Assembly: GCF_001678665.1 (NCBI RefSeq)
Contig: NZ_LZRP01000003.1
Span: 62,001 to 126,000 of the forward strand
Length of the DNA: 64,000 nucleotides
From: Erythrobacter sp. QSSC1-22B
GTDB lineage: Bacteria > Pseudomonadota > Alphaproteobacteria > Sphingomonadales > Sphingomonadaceae
Direction: 5' to 3'
A program made the position numbers and the translations under genes. The notes below the pieces were generated by a model. It saw nothing but the letters and a program-made list of their open reading frames with translations. It did no database searches and was not told where the DNA came from. Within the stretch, counting starts at the first letter, position 1; each line of letters starts with the position of its first letter. Below are positions 48,251-56,790 of the stretch, piece after piece.

Positions 48251-49257
48251 TGGCGGTGAATGTCGATCTTACCACCGTCTGGGCCTTCATCATCGCCTTC
48301 GCGGTCTTCGCCTATGTGGTGATGGACGGGTTCGACCTGGGCATCGGGATCCTGTTTCCGACTTTCGAGGTCGGTCCCGAACGCGACCGGGCGATGAACT
48401 CGATCGCGCCGGTCTGGGATGGCAACGAGACTTGGCTGGTGCTGGGTGGCGGCGGGTTGTTCGCGGCCTTTCCGCTGGCCTATGCGGTGATCCTGCCGGC
48501 GACCTATCCGCTGATCATCGCGATGCTGCTGGGGCTGGTGTTCCGCGGCGTGGCGTTCGAAGCGCGCTGGCGCGATCCGGGCCACCGGCGATACTGGGAC
48601 GCCGCCTTCACCGGTGGCAGCATCGTCGCGGCGATGGCGCAGGGGATGACGCTGGGTGCGCTGCTGCAGGGGATCGAGGTGGTCGACCGTGGCTATGCCG
48701 GCAGCTGGCTCGACTGGCTGACGCCCTACACGCTGCTGACCGGCGTCGGCACCGTGGCGGGCTATGCGCTGCTGGGCGCGGCGTGGCTGGTCTGGAAGCT
48801 CGACGGGCCGAGCCAGGAGCACAGTCGCAGGCTGGCGAAGCGCGCCGCCTGGGCCACCTTCATACTGATGGGCGCGGTCTCGCTCTACAATCTGCTGCTC
48901 AATGTCGAGTATGCCGAGCGGTGGCTGAGCGCGCCGGAGATCTATTACGCTGCGCCGATCCCGATCCTGACGGCAATCTTCGCGGTGATGCTGCTGCGCG
49001 CGCTTAGCGTCGAACGCCATAGCAAGCCGTTCTGGCTGGCGCTGGCGCTGTTCTTCCTCGGGATGGCGGGGCTCGGCGTGACCATGTGGCCCTATGTCGT
49101 GCCGCCGGGGATCACGATCTGGGATGCCGCCGCGCCCGAGCGCAGCCAGATCTTCATGCTGATCGGGGTGGCGATCACCATGCCGCTGATCATCGGCTAC
49201 ACTGCCTGGGCCTATTGGGTGTTCCGCGGCAAGGTCGGCCACGAAGGCTACCATTGA
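48250..49257 (+). CDS. cydB: Cytochrome bd-type (CIO) ubiquinol oxidase subunit II
   Basis: A 335-aa membrane protein with about 8 TM helices: VVMDGFDLGIGILFP near the N-terminus (typical of CydB), APVWDGNETWLVLGGGGLFAA and TMWPYVVPPGITIWDAAAP. It overlaps both neighbours by TGATG. It forms the oxidase with CydA and the small third subunit. Confidence 0.93.
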   Translation: MAVNVDLTTVWAFIIAFAVFAYVVMDGFDLGIGILFPTFEVGPERDRAMNSIAPVWDGNETWLVLGGGGLFAAFPLAYAVILPATYPLIIAMLLGLVFRGVAFEARWRDPGHRRYWDAAFTGGSIVAAMAQGMTLGALLQGIEVVDRGYAGSWLDWLTPYTLLTGVGTVAGYALLGAAWLVWKLDGPSQEHSRRLAKRAAWATFILMGAVSLYNLLLNVEYAERWLSAPEIYYAAPIPILTAIFAVMLLRALSVERHSKPFWLALALFFLGMAGLGVTMWPYVVPPGITIWDAAAPERSQIFMLIGVAITMPLIIGYTAWAYWVFRGKVGHEGYH

Positions 49258-49391
49258 TGGCGGCCCCCGAAGAACGGCCCCAAGAGAGCCCGCTGTGGCA
49301 AAGGCTGAGCTGGATGGCGGCGATCTGGCTGGCGAGCATCAGCGTGCTGGGGGCGGTGGCCATGGTGATCCGTTTCTGGCTGAACGGCTGA
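49257..49391 (+). CDS. Small third subunit of the bd oxidase (DUF2474)
   Basis: A 44-aa single-helix membrane protein: a short charged N-terminus (PEERPQESPLWQRLSW), then a helix (MAAIWLASISVLGAVAMVIRF) ending WLNG. The ATG overlaps the cydB stop, so it is translated. DUF2474 proteins accompany CioAB and are the analogue of CydX; they are often missed by annotation. Confidence 0.88.
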   Translation: MAAPEERPQESPLWQRLSWMAAIWLASISVLGAVAMVIRFWLNG

Positions 49392-49490
49392 AATCTCGAG
49401 TCCCTAGGGCCTTTGCAACCTGCGAGCCTTGTGCAATCGCGCTGCCATGATCCCCGCACTCACCTGCAAACCGCGAGGCGCGATCCAGCC

Positions 49491-50069
49491 ATGAGCGCAG
49501 CACGGCTCACGATCTTCGCGCGCTGGCCCGAGGCGGGGCGGGCGAAAACCCGGCTGATCCCGGCGCTGGGGGCTGAGGGCGCCGCCGCGCTCTACCGTCG
49601 CCTGCTTGAACACACGCTGCGCGAGGCGCGTGCCAGCGGGTTGCCACTCGAGCTGCGCGTGACCGGGGGCGAACCCGCGCGGTTTCACGATTGGCTGGGC
49701 GGCGATCTGGCGGTGGTCGATCAGGGCGAGGGCGATCTGGGCGCGCGGATGGCGCGGGCCGCGGCGCCCGCGATCCTCATCGGCAGCGATTGCCCCGATT
49801 GCGACGCGGCCATGCTGCGCCGCGCGGCGACCGCGCTGGAGCGTGCGCCCGCGGTGGTGGGTCCGGCCAGCGACGGCGGCTATTATTTGCTCGGCATGAC
49901 CCGGCCGATGCCCTTCCTGTTCCACGAGATGGCATGGAGCACCGAAGCGGTGCTTGCCGAAACCCTGCGCCGCTTCGGCCTGCAGGGGATCTCGCCCGCG
50001 ATGCTGCCCGAGCTTGGCGATATCGATACGCCCGCCGATCTCGCGCGCTTTCCGCGGTTCGCGCAATGA
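49491..50069 (+). CDS. DUF2064 glycosyltransferase (TIGR04282, arsenosugar-associated)
   Basis: A 192-aa protein of the GT-A-like DUF2064 family: LTIFARWPEAGRAKTRLIPALG at the start (KTRL motif), then AILIGSDCPDC and GPASDGGYYLLGM. The family TIGR04282 is named for its co-occurrence with arsenosugar genes. Its stop overlaps the next glycosyltransferase gene by ATGA. It is the left end of the ArsM locus, convergent with the SDR gene pair. Confidence 0.88.
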   Translation: MSAARLTIFARWPEAGRAKTRLIPALGAEGAAALYRRLLEHTLREARASGLPLELRVTGGEPARFHDWLGGDLAVVDQGEGDLGARMARAAAPAILIGSDCPDCDAAMLRRAATALERAPAVVGPASDGGYYLLGMTRPMPFLFHEMAWSTEAVLAETLRRFGLQGISPAMLPELGDIDTPADLARFPRFAQ

Positions 50070-50788
50070 GCGTCACCCTGGTGATCGTAGCGCTCGACGA
50101 GGAGCAGGCGTTGCCCGCGCTGGTCGAGCGGCTTGCTGCGCTCGATCCGAAACCGGCGGAAGTCCTGCTGGTCGATGGCGGGAGCATGGACGGCACGGCC
50201 GAGATCGCGCGCCGCGCCGGCTGGCGGATTCTGGCGGCCGAGCGGGGGAGGGCGCTGCAGATCAATCTCGGGGTCAAGGCGGCGCGGAGCGATCTGGTCT
50301 GCGTGCTCCATGCCGACACGCTGCCGCCCACCGATATGGTCGCGGTGGTCGAGCAGACGCTGGCCGACCCGAACCTCGCGCTGGCCAGCTTCACCCCGGT
50401 GATCCGCGGGCCGCAGGGGACCCGCTGGGTCACCACCGCACACAATTGGGCCAAGACCTGGTACGCGCCGCTGCTCACCCGCCCGCACCTGTTCTTTCAG
50501 GGAGTGCGGCTGCTGTTCGGCGATCACGCGATGTTCTTCCGCCGCGCCGAATTTCTCGCGCTGGGGGGCTGCAACCCCGGCGACACGGTGATGGAAGAGG
50601 CCGATCTGTGCGTCAAATTTGCGCGGTTGGGGCGGATCCGGATGGTCCCGCGCATGATCGAAACCTCCGACCGCCGCATTGCCGCCTGGGGTCCGCTCAA
50701 GGCGAACTGGATCTATTTCAAGGTCGGAATGCTCTGGGCCTTCGGCTTGCGCAGCCGGATGGCGAAGCATTACCCGGACGTACGCTGA
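50066..50788 (+). CDS. Family 2 glycosyltransferase (TIGR04283, arsenosugar-associated)
   Basis: A 240-aa GT2 enzyme: TLVIVALDEEQALPALVERL, EVLLVDGGSMDGTAEIA (nucleotide-binding DGGSxDGT), VCVLHADTLPP, and FGDHAMFFRRAEF. The TIGR04283 family is tied by genome context to arsenosugar clusters and almost always pairs with TIGR04282, as here (ATGA overlap). It may transfer a sugar to an organoarsenical or lipid. Convergent with the SDR gene. Confidence 0.88.
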   Translation: MSVTLVIVALDEEQALPALVERLAALDPKPAEVLLVDGGSMDGTAEIARRAGWRILAAERGRALQINLGVKAARSDLVCVLHADTLPPTDMVAVVEQTLADPNLALASFTPVIRGPQGTRWVTTAHNWAKTWYAPLLTRPHLFFQGVRLLFGDHAMFFRRAEFLALGGCNPGDTVMEEADLCVKFARLGRIRMVPRMIETSDRRIAAWGPLKANWIYFKVGMLWAFGLRSRMAKHYPDVR

Positions 50789-50803
50789 GGCGCGTCCACT
50801 CGC

Positions 50804-51820
50804 TTATTCCGCCGGCAGGAAGCCTACCGCGATGCAGTGGTCGATCAGCGTCCGGATATAGGCTTCGCCGGTCGGGGGGCAGGGGCGGCCGGTGAGGGTG
50901 CGGAAGGCGGTGTCGTCGAAGCGCGGGTCGCGCTGGAAATAGCTGGCGTAGAGCCCGGCGATGCGGCGGAACAGGCGGCGCTCGAGCGGGGCGAGAGCGG
51001 CTGGGTCGAAGCTTGCGGGCGGCACCAGCGCGGGCTGGTGGAAATGCGGATAGGACCCGATCGCGGCGGCGAAGCGCTCGACCGGGAGCGGCTGCCCCGA
51101 GACGAGGTGGAACGTGCCGCCCTTCGCGGCCGCCATCCGCTCGGCGATGGCGACCACGCCGTTTGCGACATGATCGATGGGCACGAAATCGAGCGTCGCG
51201 CCGGGGGTCGCGGGCATGGCGCGCACCCGGCCTTCGGCGATCAGCTTGAAGGCGGTGTAGGTGGTGTCGAACTGGCGGATCGCGCCGCTCGCGCTGTCGC
51301 CCAGCACGATCGCGGGGCGCGCAATCGCCCAGCCGAGACCGCTGGCGCGCACCAGCCGCTCGCCCGCCGCCTTGCTCGCCTCGTAGCCATTGGCAAAGCC
51401 GCTCTCGGGCAGCGGATCGTCCTCGCGCACCACGCCGTTGCGCGTGCCGCAGACATAGGCGGTGCCGATGTGGAGATAGGCCATGCCGCCCGCCTCGGCC
51501 AATGCCAGCGCATGGCGGGTGCCCTCGACATTGACGCTGCGGTAATCGGCTTCGTCGAGATCGAAGCGCACCGTCGCGGCGCAATGGATCAGGAGCTCGT
51601 GCGAGGCTGCAATCGCCGCGAACTGCGCCGCATCCCAGCCGAAGCGCGGCAGCGAGACATCGCCCGCCACGGTCTCGGCGACCGTGACCGGCGCGCCGTC
51701 ATTGGCGCGGATATCGCGATTGGTGTGGACCAGCGCGGTGACGCTGTGCCCGGCGGCGACCAACAGCCTGCACAGCTCGCCGCCGAGCAGGCCGGCGGCA
51801 CCGGTGACGAGTATCTTCAT
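50804..51820 (-). CDS. NAD-dependent epimerase/dehydratase (SDR) of the ArsM locus
   Basis: A 338-aa extended SDR: KILVTGAAGLLGGELCRLLV (NAD-binding GxxGxxG), ELLIHCAATVRFDLDE, and IGTAYVCGTRNG followed by GYEASKAAGERLV (YxxxK). The C-terminal domain resembles thioester-reductase or 3-beta-HSD-like SDRs (TLDFVPIDHVANGVVA). 10 bases downstream of arsM on the same strand, so probably co-transcribed. It may act on a sugar or side chain of the arsenical product. Confidence 0.85.
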   Translation of the reverse strand: MKILVTGAAGLLGGELCRLLVAAGHSVTALVHTNRDIRANDGAPVTVAETVAGDVSLPRFGWDAAQFAAIAASHELLIHCAATVRFDLDEADYRSVNVEGTRHALALAEAGGMAYLHIGTAYVCGTRNGVVREDDPLPESGFANGYEASKAAGERLVRASGLGWAIARPAIVLGDSASGAIRQFDTTYTAFKLIAEGRVRAMPATPGATLDFVPIDHVANGVVAIAERMAAAKGGTFHLVSGQPLPVERFAAAIGSYPHFHQPALVPPASFDPAALAPLERRLFRRIAGLYASYFQRDPRFDDTAFRTLTGRPCPPTGEAYIRTLIDHCIAVGFLPAE

Positions 51821-51830
51821 CGCCGCGCGC

Positions 51831-52883
51831 TCAGCAGCAGGGGGCGGCGGGCTGGGGATCGCCGCCGATCGCGCCGAAGGGCACCGCCACGCCGCAATCG
51901 GGGAACACCCCGTAATGGGTCGAAAAATCCCCGATGAAGTCGAAATGGTCGGCAAACCGCGTGGCGGCGAGCATCAGCCAGCTGTTGCCGCAGATCGGGA
52001 ACACCCGCCCCGCCTCGATATGGTGGTGGCCATCGAGTTCGAAGACCCGCTCCTGCCCCGCAACGGTGCCCTTGTAGCGCACCGCCTGGCCATAGTCCTC
52101 GCACTGGCTTTCCAGCTCTTCGAGCTTGAACAATCGGTAGGTGGCCGAGTGGAAGGCGATGCCCGCGAGCTTGTCCTGAAGCGCGGGATCCTCGATCCCG
52201 AGCGGGCGGCTGGTGACCAGCCGCGGATCGCGAAAGCCCGCCGATTTGGCCAGCGCGACGAAATCGCCCCAGTAGAGCGCTCCCGAGAGGCATTCGCCAT
52301 GCAGCACCGGGTCCTCGCGCAAAGGCTCGGGCACGCGGCGCTCGGCATAGACATCGGAGAAATAGAGCTCGCCGCCGGGCTTGAGCAGCCGCCATGCGGC
52401 GTCGAACACGGCGCGCTTGTCGGCCACCAGATTGATCACGCAATTCGACACGATGACGTCGAAATGCCCCTCGGGCAGGTCGAGCTCGAGCAGCTTCTCG
52501 ATATCGCCCTCGAGGAAGCGTGTGTTGGCCTGCGCATAGCCGAAGCGCTCCCGGTGCCAGTCCTCGTGGCGGCGGGCGACTTCGAGCTGTTCGGGGGTGG
52601 CATCGATCCCGGTGACCGAACCCGCCTCGCCGACCATCTGCGCCAGCACATAGGCGTCCTGTCCGCTGCCCGAGCCCAGATCGAGGACATGGCAGCCGGC
52701 AATCGCCTGCGGTGCGACCAGCCCGCAGCCGTAATAGCGCGCGCGGACATCCTCGTGGACATTGCGCAACGCGGCCAGCATCGCGGGCGGCGGCGCCTCG
52801 GCGGTGCAGCACGCATCGGTCCTGAGATCGGCGGAGCTGGCGAGCACCTTGCCGTAATAATCCTGCGAGTTCTCGAGATTCAT
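51831..52883 (-). CDS. arsM: Arsenite S-adenosylmethyltransferase ArsM (arsenosugar type)
   Basis: A 350-aa enzyme methylating As(III) with SAM. SAM motif HVLDLGSGSGQDAYVLAQMV. The arsenic-binding cysteines are Cys53 (YYGCGLV), Cys148 (VSNCVINLV) and Cys198 (GECLSGALYW), the equivalents of Cys72/174/224 of algal ArsM, with the same 50-residue spacing between the last two. Extra pairs CC at residues 25-26 and at the very C-terminus (APCC) may bind metal or arsenic. The long form matches the 'arsenosugar biosynthesis ArsM' group. Divergent from the FAD oxidoreductase gene (76-base gap). Confidence 0.95.
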   Translation of the reverse strand: MNLENSQDYYGKVLASSADLRTDACCTAEAPPPAMLAALRNVHEDVRARYYGCGLVAPQAIAGCHVLDLGSGSGQDAYVLAQMVGEAGSVTGIDATPEQLEVARRHEDWHRERFGYAQANTRFLEGDIEKLLELDLPEGHFDVIVSNCVINLVADKRAVFDAAWRLLKPGGELYFSDVYAERRVPEPLREDPVLHGECLSGALYWGDFVALAKSAGFRDPRLVTSRPLGIEDPALQDKLAGIAFHSATYRLFKLEELESQCEDYGQAVRYKGTVAGQERVFELDGHHHIEAGRVFPICGNSWLMLAATRFADHFDFIGDFSTHYGVFPDCGVAVPFGAIGGDPQPAAPCC

Positions 52884-52959
52884 CGGGTGTGCGGGTCCTG
52901 CCGTCGTGAAGAGGGGCTTCGGGCTCGCTTTGTCAGCATAATCGGCTAGGGGGCAAGCC

Positions 52960-54399
52960 ATGAACTTCACCCATGATGTAATCGTAATCGGCGGCGGCGC
53001 CGCTGGGCTTACTGCGGCGGGCGGCTGCGCGCTGTTCGATCTCAAAGTGGCGCTGATCGAGGCGCGCGAAATGGGCGGCGAATGCCTCAATGATGGCTGC
53101 GTGCCGTCGAAGGCGCTGATCGCTGCCGCCAAGCGTGCACAAGAGGCGCGCACGCCGCTGCGTCATGGCGTCATGCTCACCAAACCACGGGTCGACTGGC
53201 GCGGGGTCCATGCGCATATCCATGACGCCATCGCCGCTATCGCCCCGCATGATTCGCAAAGCCGCTTCGAGGAGATGGGCTGCGAGGTCTTCCGCGACTG
53301 GGCGAAAATTACGGGCAAGCACACGGTCAAGGTCGGCAAGCGCACGCTGTCCGCGCCGCGGATCGTGATCGCCACCGGCTCGCGCCCCGCGCTGCCGCCG
53401 ATCAAGGGGCTGGGCGATGTGCCCTATCTCACCAACGAAACGCTGTTCGACCTGACCGAGCGCCCCGAGCATCTGGTGGTGGTCGGCGGCGGCGCGATCG
53501 GGATGGAGATGGCGCAGGCCTTCCGCCGGCTGGGCAGCGCTGTGACGCTGGTCGAGCCCGGGGCGCTGCTGGCGCGCGACGATCCCGATCACGTGGCAAT
53601 CGTCCGCCAGGCGATGGAGGGCGAAGGCGTGCGCTTCATTGAGGGCAAGGCGAGCCGGGTCGAGGCGCGCGGCGACGGTGTTCGCCTCCATGTCGCCCTG
53701 AATGGCGCCACTGGCGCGAATAGCGAGACCATCGAGGGCTCGCATCTGCTGATCGCCACCGGGCGCGAGGCCAATGCGAAGGGTTTCGGGCTCGAGGAAA
53801 TCGGGGTCGAGATCGGCGCCGGGGGAATCGTGGTCGACCGGCGGCGGCGTACCTCGCTCAAACACATCTACGCCATCGGCGATTGCCGCGACGGGCCGCG
53901 GCTGACGCATGTTTCGGGTTATGAAGGCTCGAATGTCGCGCTGGAAATCACGCTCGGCCTGCCGACCAAGGTGAACTGGTCCGCGCTGCCGTGGTGCACC
54001 TACACCGACCCCGAAGTGGCGCAGGTCGGCATGACCGAGAAGGATGCGCGTGCGAAGCATGGCGACGGCGTGAGCGTGGTGGTCGAGCGTTTCGACGACA
54101 ACGAACGCGCGATTGCCGATGGCGACACAATTGGCCAGCTCAAGCTGGTGCTCAAGGGCAAGACAGTTCTGGGCGCGAGCATCGTCGGCAAGAATGCGGG
54201 CGAGATGCTGCTGCCCTTCAGCCAGTCGATCACCGGCAAGAGCAGCACCTTCGCGCTCGGCTCGGCGGTGATCGCCTATCCCACCCGCAGCGAGATATCC
54301 AAGGCGGCAAGCTTCGCTGCCTGGGAGCCCACGGTGTTCGGCGAATGGCCGAAGAAGTGGGCGGGCACGCTGGCGAAGCTGCGGCGGCGGATGGCGTGA
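52960..54399 (+). CDS. FAD/NAD disulfide oxidoreductase (mercuric-reductase-like), YPTRSE variant
   Basis: A 479-aa class I pyridine nucleotide-disulfide oxidoreductase. FAD motif VIVIGGGAAGLTAAGG, redox pair Cys42/Cys47 in GGECLNDGCVPSKAL, NAD motif VVVGGGAIGMEMAQAF and the second FAD motif IYAIGDCRDGPRLTHVSG. The C-terminal interface motif, HPTxxE in dihydrolipoyl dehydrogenase, is here YPTRSE (Tyr440), so the usual catalytic His is missing. Coupled by GTGA to the radical SAM gene, divergent from arsM. May reduce an arsenical, a metal or a disulfide; not a typical lipoamide dehydrogenase. Confidence 0.85.
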   Translation: MNFTHDVIVIGGGAAGLTAAGGCALFDLKVALIEAREMGGECLNDGCVPSKALIAAAKRAQEARTPLRHGVMLTKPRVDWRGVHAHIHDAIAAIAPHDSQSRFEEMGCEVFRDWAKITGKHTVKVGKRTLSAPRIVIATGSRPALPPIKGLGDVPYLTNETLFDLTERPEHLVVVGGGAIGMEMAQAFRRLGSAVTLVEPGALLARDDPDHVAIVRQAMEGEGVRFIEGKASRVEARGDGVRLHVALNGATGANSETIEGSHLLIATGREANAKGFGLEEIGVEIGAGGIVVDRRRRTSLKHIYAIGDCRDGPRLTHVSGYEGSNVALEITLGLPTKVNWSALPWCTYTDPEVAQVGMTEKDARAKHGDGVSVVVERFDDNERAIADGDTIGQLKLVLKGKTVLGASIVGKNAGEMLLPFSQSITGKSSTFALGSAVIAYPTRSEISKAASFAAWEPTVFGEWPKKWAGTLAKLRRRMA

Positions 54400-55379
54400 G
54401 CCGCTCGGCGTCGCGCACCGCGCCTGCGGGACCCTCGCCCTTCCGGGTCGAGGCCGACACGCTGCCGGTAGCGAAATTCGCCGATCCGAACTGGACCGCA
54501 GCGGGCGAGCCGCGCGCGAGCGTGCCGTTGGTCCGGTTGGAAACGGTTTGGCTCAACACCGGTACGTTGTGCAATCTGGCCTGTGCGAGCTGCTATATCG
54601 AGAGCAGCCCGACCAATGATGCGCTGGTCTATCTGACCCATGCGGCGGCGGTACCGTTCCTCGATGAGGCGGAATCGCTGGCGACGCGCGAGATCGGCTT
54701 CACCGGGGGCGAGCCGTTCATGAACCCCGATTTCCTGCCGCTGCTCGAAGACACGCTGGAACGCGGCTTTGCGGCGCTGGTGCTGTCCAATGCGATGAAG
54801 CCGATGCGGCGGCACGAGGCGGCCTTGCTCGCCCTGCGCGAGGAATATGCCGAGAAGCTGGTCCTGCGGATCAGTCTCGACCATCACACCCAGGCGGTGC
54901 ACGAGGGCGAGCGCGGCCCGCGCAGCTGGGCGCCCGCCATGCAGGGCTTACGCTGGCTCTCGGACCACGGCTTTGCGCTCGCGGTCGCGGGCCGCATGGT
55001 GCCGGGCGAGGACGAGCGCGCGGCGCGCGAACATTACGCCGCGCTGTTTGCGCGCGAGGGCATCGCGGTCGATGCTCATGACCCTGCGCGACTGGTGCTG
55101 TTTCCCGAAATGGATGCGGCCAAGGATATCGCCGAGATCACCACCGGGTGCTGGTCGATCCTGGGCAAGTCGCCTGCCGACGTGATGTGCGCCACCAGCC
55201 GCATGGTGGTCCACCGCAAGGGCGAGCCGCGCCCACGGGTCGCCGCCTGCACGCTGATCCCCTACCACCACGATTTCGATCTCGGCGACACTCTCGCCGA
55301 GGCGGCGGGCGAGGTCGCGCTCAACCACCCGCATTGCGCGCGGTTCTGTGTGCTCGGCGGGGCGAGTTGTTCGGCCTGA
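54396..55379 (+). CDS. Radical SAM protein of the ArsM locus with Cys-rich C-terminus
   Basis: A 327-aa radical SAM enzyme with GTG start, translationally coupled to the FAD oxidoreductase. The cluster motif CxxxCxxC is Cys59/63/66 (TLCNLACASCYIESSP); GFTGGEPFMNPDFL is the SAM-binding GGEP. Six cysteines in the last quarter (252, 265, 285, 314, 318, 325) suggest an auxiliary Fe-S cluster as in SPASM or Twitch enzymes. The motif CNLACASCYIES differs from the CNQxCxHCHVxAxP of ArsS, so equivalence is uncertain. It may add deoxyadenosyl or act on another substrate in arsenical synthesis. Confidence 0.85.
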   Translation: MSRSASRTAPAGPSPFRVEADTLPVAKFADPNWTAAGEPRASVPLVRLETVWLNTGTLCNLACASCYIESSPTNDALVYLTHAAAVPFLDEAESLATREIGFTGGEPFMNPDFLPLLEDTLERGFAALVLSNAMKPMRRHEAALLALREEYAEKLVLRISLDHHTQAVHEGERGPRSWAPAMQGLRWLSDHGFALAVAGRMVPGEDERAAREHYAALFAREGIAVDAHDPARLVLFPEMDAAKDIAEITTGCWSILGKSPADVMCATSRMVVHRKGEPRPRVAACTLIPYHHDFDLGDTLAEAAGEVALNHPHCARFCVLGGASCSA

Positions 55380-55447
55380 TCGGGAGCGGCGGCGGATAGC
55401 TTTGCGGTCTCGCCCGTTGGGAGGGCAGGAAAGCAAGGGGCCACTGC

Positions 55448-55963
55448 ATGTTCTTCGACAATACGACACTCGATATCGCCACACGCGTGGTGGTGCTCAG
55501 CGCCGTTTCCATGATCTGGGTCATCGCGGTGATCCGGATGATCGGGCTGCGGACGCTGTCGAAGATGACCAATTTCGATTTCGTCGTCACGATCGCTTCG
55601 GGTTCGCTGCTCGCAGGCGCGGTGCAGGCGACGGCATGGACCGGCTTTGCGCAGGCGTTGCTGGCAATGGCGGCGCTGTTCGTCATCCAGTTTCTGCTCG
55701 CCAAGCTGAGGCGCAATTCGGATCGCTTCGAGGATGCGATCCAGAACGGCCCGATCTTCCTGATGTACGATGGCGAATTCATCGAAGAGGCGCTCGAAGT
55801 GTCGCGGGTCGCGAAAAGCGATCTGTTGGCCAAGCTGCGCGAGGCCAATGCTCTCGAAATGGGCAATGTCCGTGCGGTGGTGCTCGAGACCACCGGCGAT
55901 GTTTCGGTGCTGCATGGCGACCGGCTCGACGACCGCGTCGTCGCGGGCATCGAGCGGCCGTAG
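55448..55963 (+). CDS. DUF421 (YetF-like) membrane protein
   Basis: A 171-aa protein: three N-terminal TM helices (TRVVVLSAVSMIWVIAVI, FVVTIASGSLLAGAV, ALLAMAALFVIQFLLAK), then a soluble DUF421 domain (GPIFLMYDGEFIEEALEVSR, LAKLREANALEMGNVRAVVL). The function is unknown; relatives in Bacillus (YetF) are stress-linked. Runs in the same direction as the radical SAM gene, 68 bases after it, and is convergent with the YhhQ gene. Confidence 0.85.
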   Translation: MFFDNTTLDIATRVVVLSAVSMIWVIAVIRMIGLRTLSKMTNFDFVVTIASGSLLAGAVQATAWTGFAQALLAMAALFVIQFLLAKLRRNSDRFEDAIQNGPIFLMYDGEFIEEALEVSRVAKSDLLAKLREANALEMGNVRAVVLETTGDVSVLHGDRLDDRVVAGIERP

Positions 55964-55969
55964 CGCCTG

Positions 55970-56659
55970 CTAGGCTGCAGCGGTGCGATCGAGCCGCTTG
56001 GCCAGCGCCACCCCGCCGACGATCAGGAACGGCACCAGCACGATGCTGAGCACGACCTTGGCGATCACCTGGCCGATCATCAGATTGGTGATGTCGAACT
56101 CGCCATAGAAAGCGAGCGTTACGAAAATGACCGAATCGATTGCCTGACTGAGCGCGCTGGCGATCGCGCCGCGCGCCATCAGCCCCAGCGTGTTGCCTTC
56201 GCCCTCGCCGCGCAGCCGCGAGAAGATCCAGACGTTCAGCAGCAGCGAGACGATATAGGCGGCCGGCCCGGCCATCATGATCCGCGGGGTCTGCGACAAC
56301 ACCGTTTCGAAAGCCGCCAGATCCGTGCCGCGAAACTCGACCATCTCGGGGGAGGCGGGGAGCGAGAGCACGACCCAGATCAGTGTCGCCGAGACCGCCA
56401 GCGGCAGGAAACCCCACCACACCAGCCGGCTGGCGAGCTTCTCGCCATAGAGCTGGGCGATGGTGCTCGAGATCACCACCAGCAGCAGGAAGGCGAAGAT
56501 TCCCGATTCCACCGCCAGCTCGGTCGGCCACAGTTGCACCTGTTTGAACGCCAACACCCCGGCCAGCACCGTCATCCCGCCGTAGAACAGCAGATAGACG
56601 AACAATCCGCGCGGCATGGCCGCTGCGGCGGCGCGGCTCGTATCAGCAGGTTGCGTCAT
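55970..56659 (-). CDS. Queuosine precursor transporter, YhhQ/VUT family
   Basis: A 229-aa protein with about 6 TM helices. Typical VUT-family features are SSTIAQLYGEKLASRLVWWG, AYIVSLLLNVWIFSRLRG and IASALSQAIDSVIFVTLAFYG near the C-terminus. YhhQ imports preQ0/preQ1 for tRNA queuosine modification. No preQ1 riboswitch was recognised in the divergent gap. Divergent from the nucleoside transporter gene. Confidence 0.88.
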   Translation of the reverse strand: MTQPADTSRAAAAAMPRGLFVYLLFYGGMTVLAGVLAFKQVQLWPTELAVESGIFAFLLLVVISSTIAQLYGEKLASRLVWWGFLPLAVSATLIWVVLSLPASPEMVEFRGTDLAAFETVLSQTPRIMMAGPAAYIVSLLLNVWIFSRLRGEGEGNTLGLMARGAIASALSQAIDSVIFVTLAFYGEFDITNLMIGQVIAKVVLSIVLVPFLIVGGVALAKRLDRTAAA

Positions 56660-56790
56660 CTGTTCGGGTCCCGTTCGCGGAATCGGTGAAAGATCGGTCG
56701 GTTAAAGCAGGGTCGAAATTGACTAATGGGGCCATGCGCGCAAGACAGCGCGCGATTTCATCCGCAGTTGCCCTTACCGGAAGGCTCCGC

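Noticed and set aside
54396..55379. Calling the radical SAM gene arsS
   Set aside because: The cluster motif and Cys-rich C-terminus do not match the ArsS pattern I know; the gene name would overstate it.
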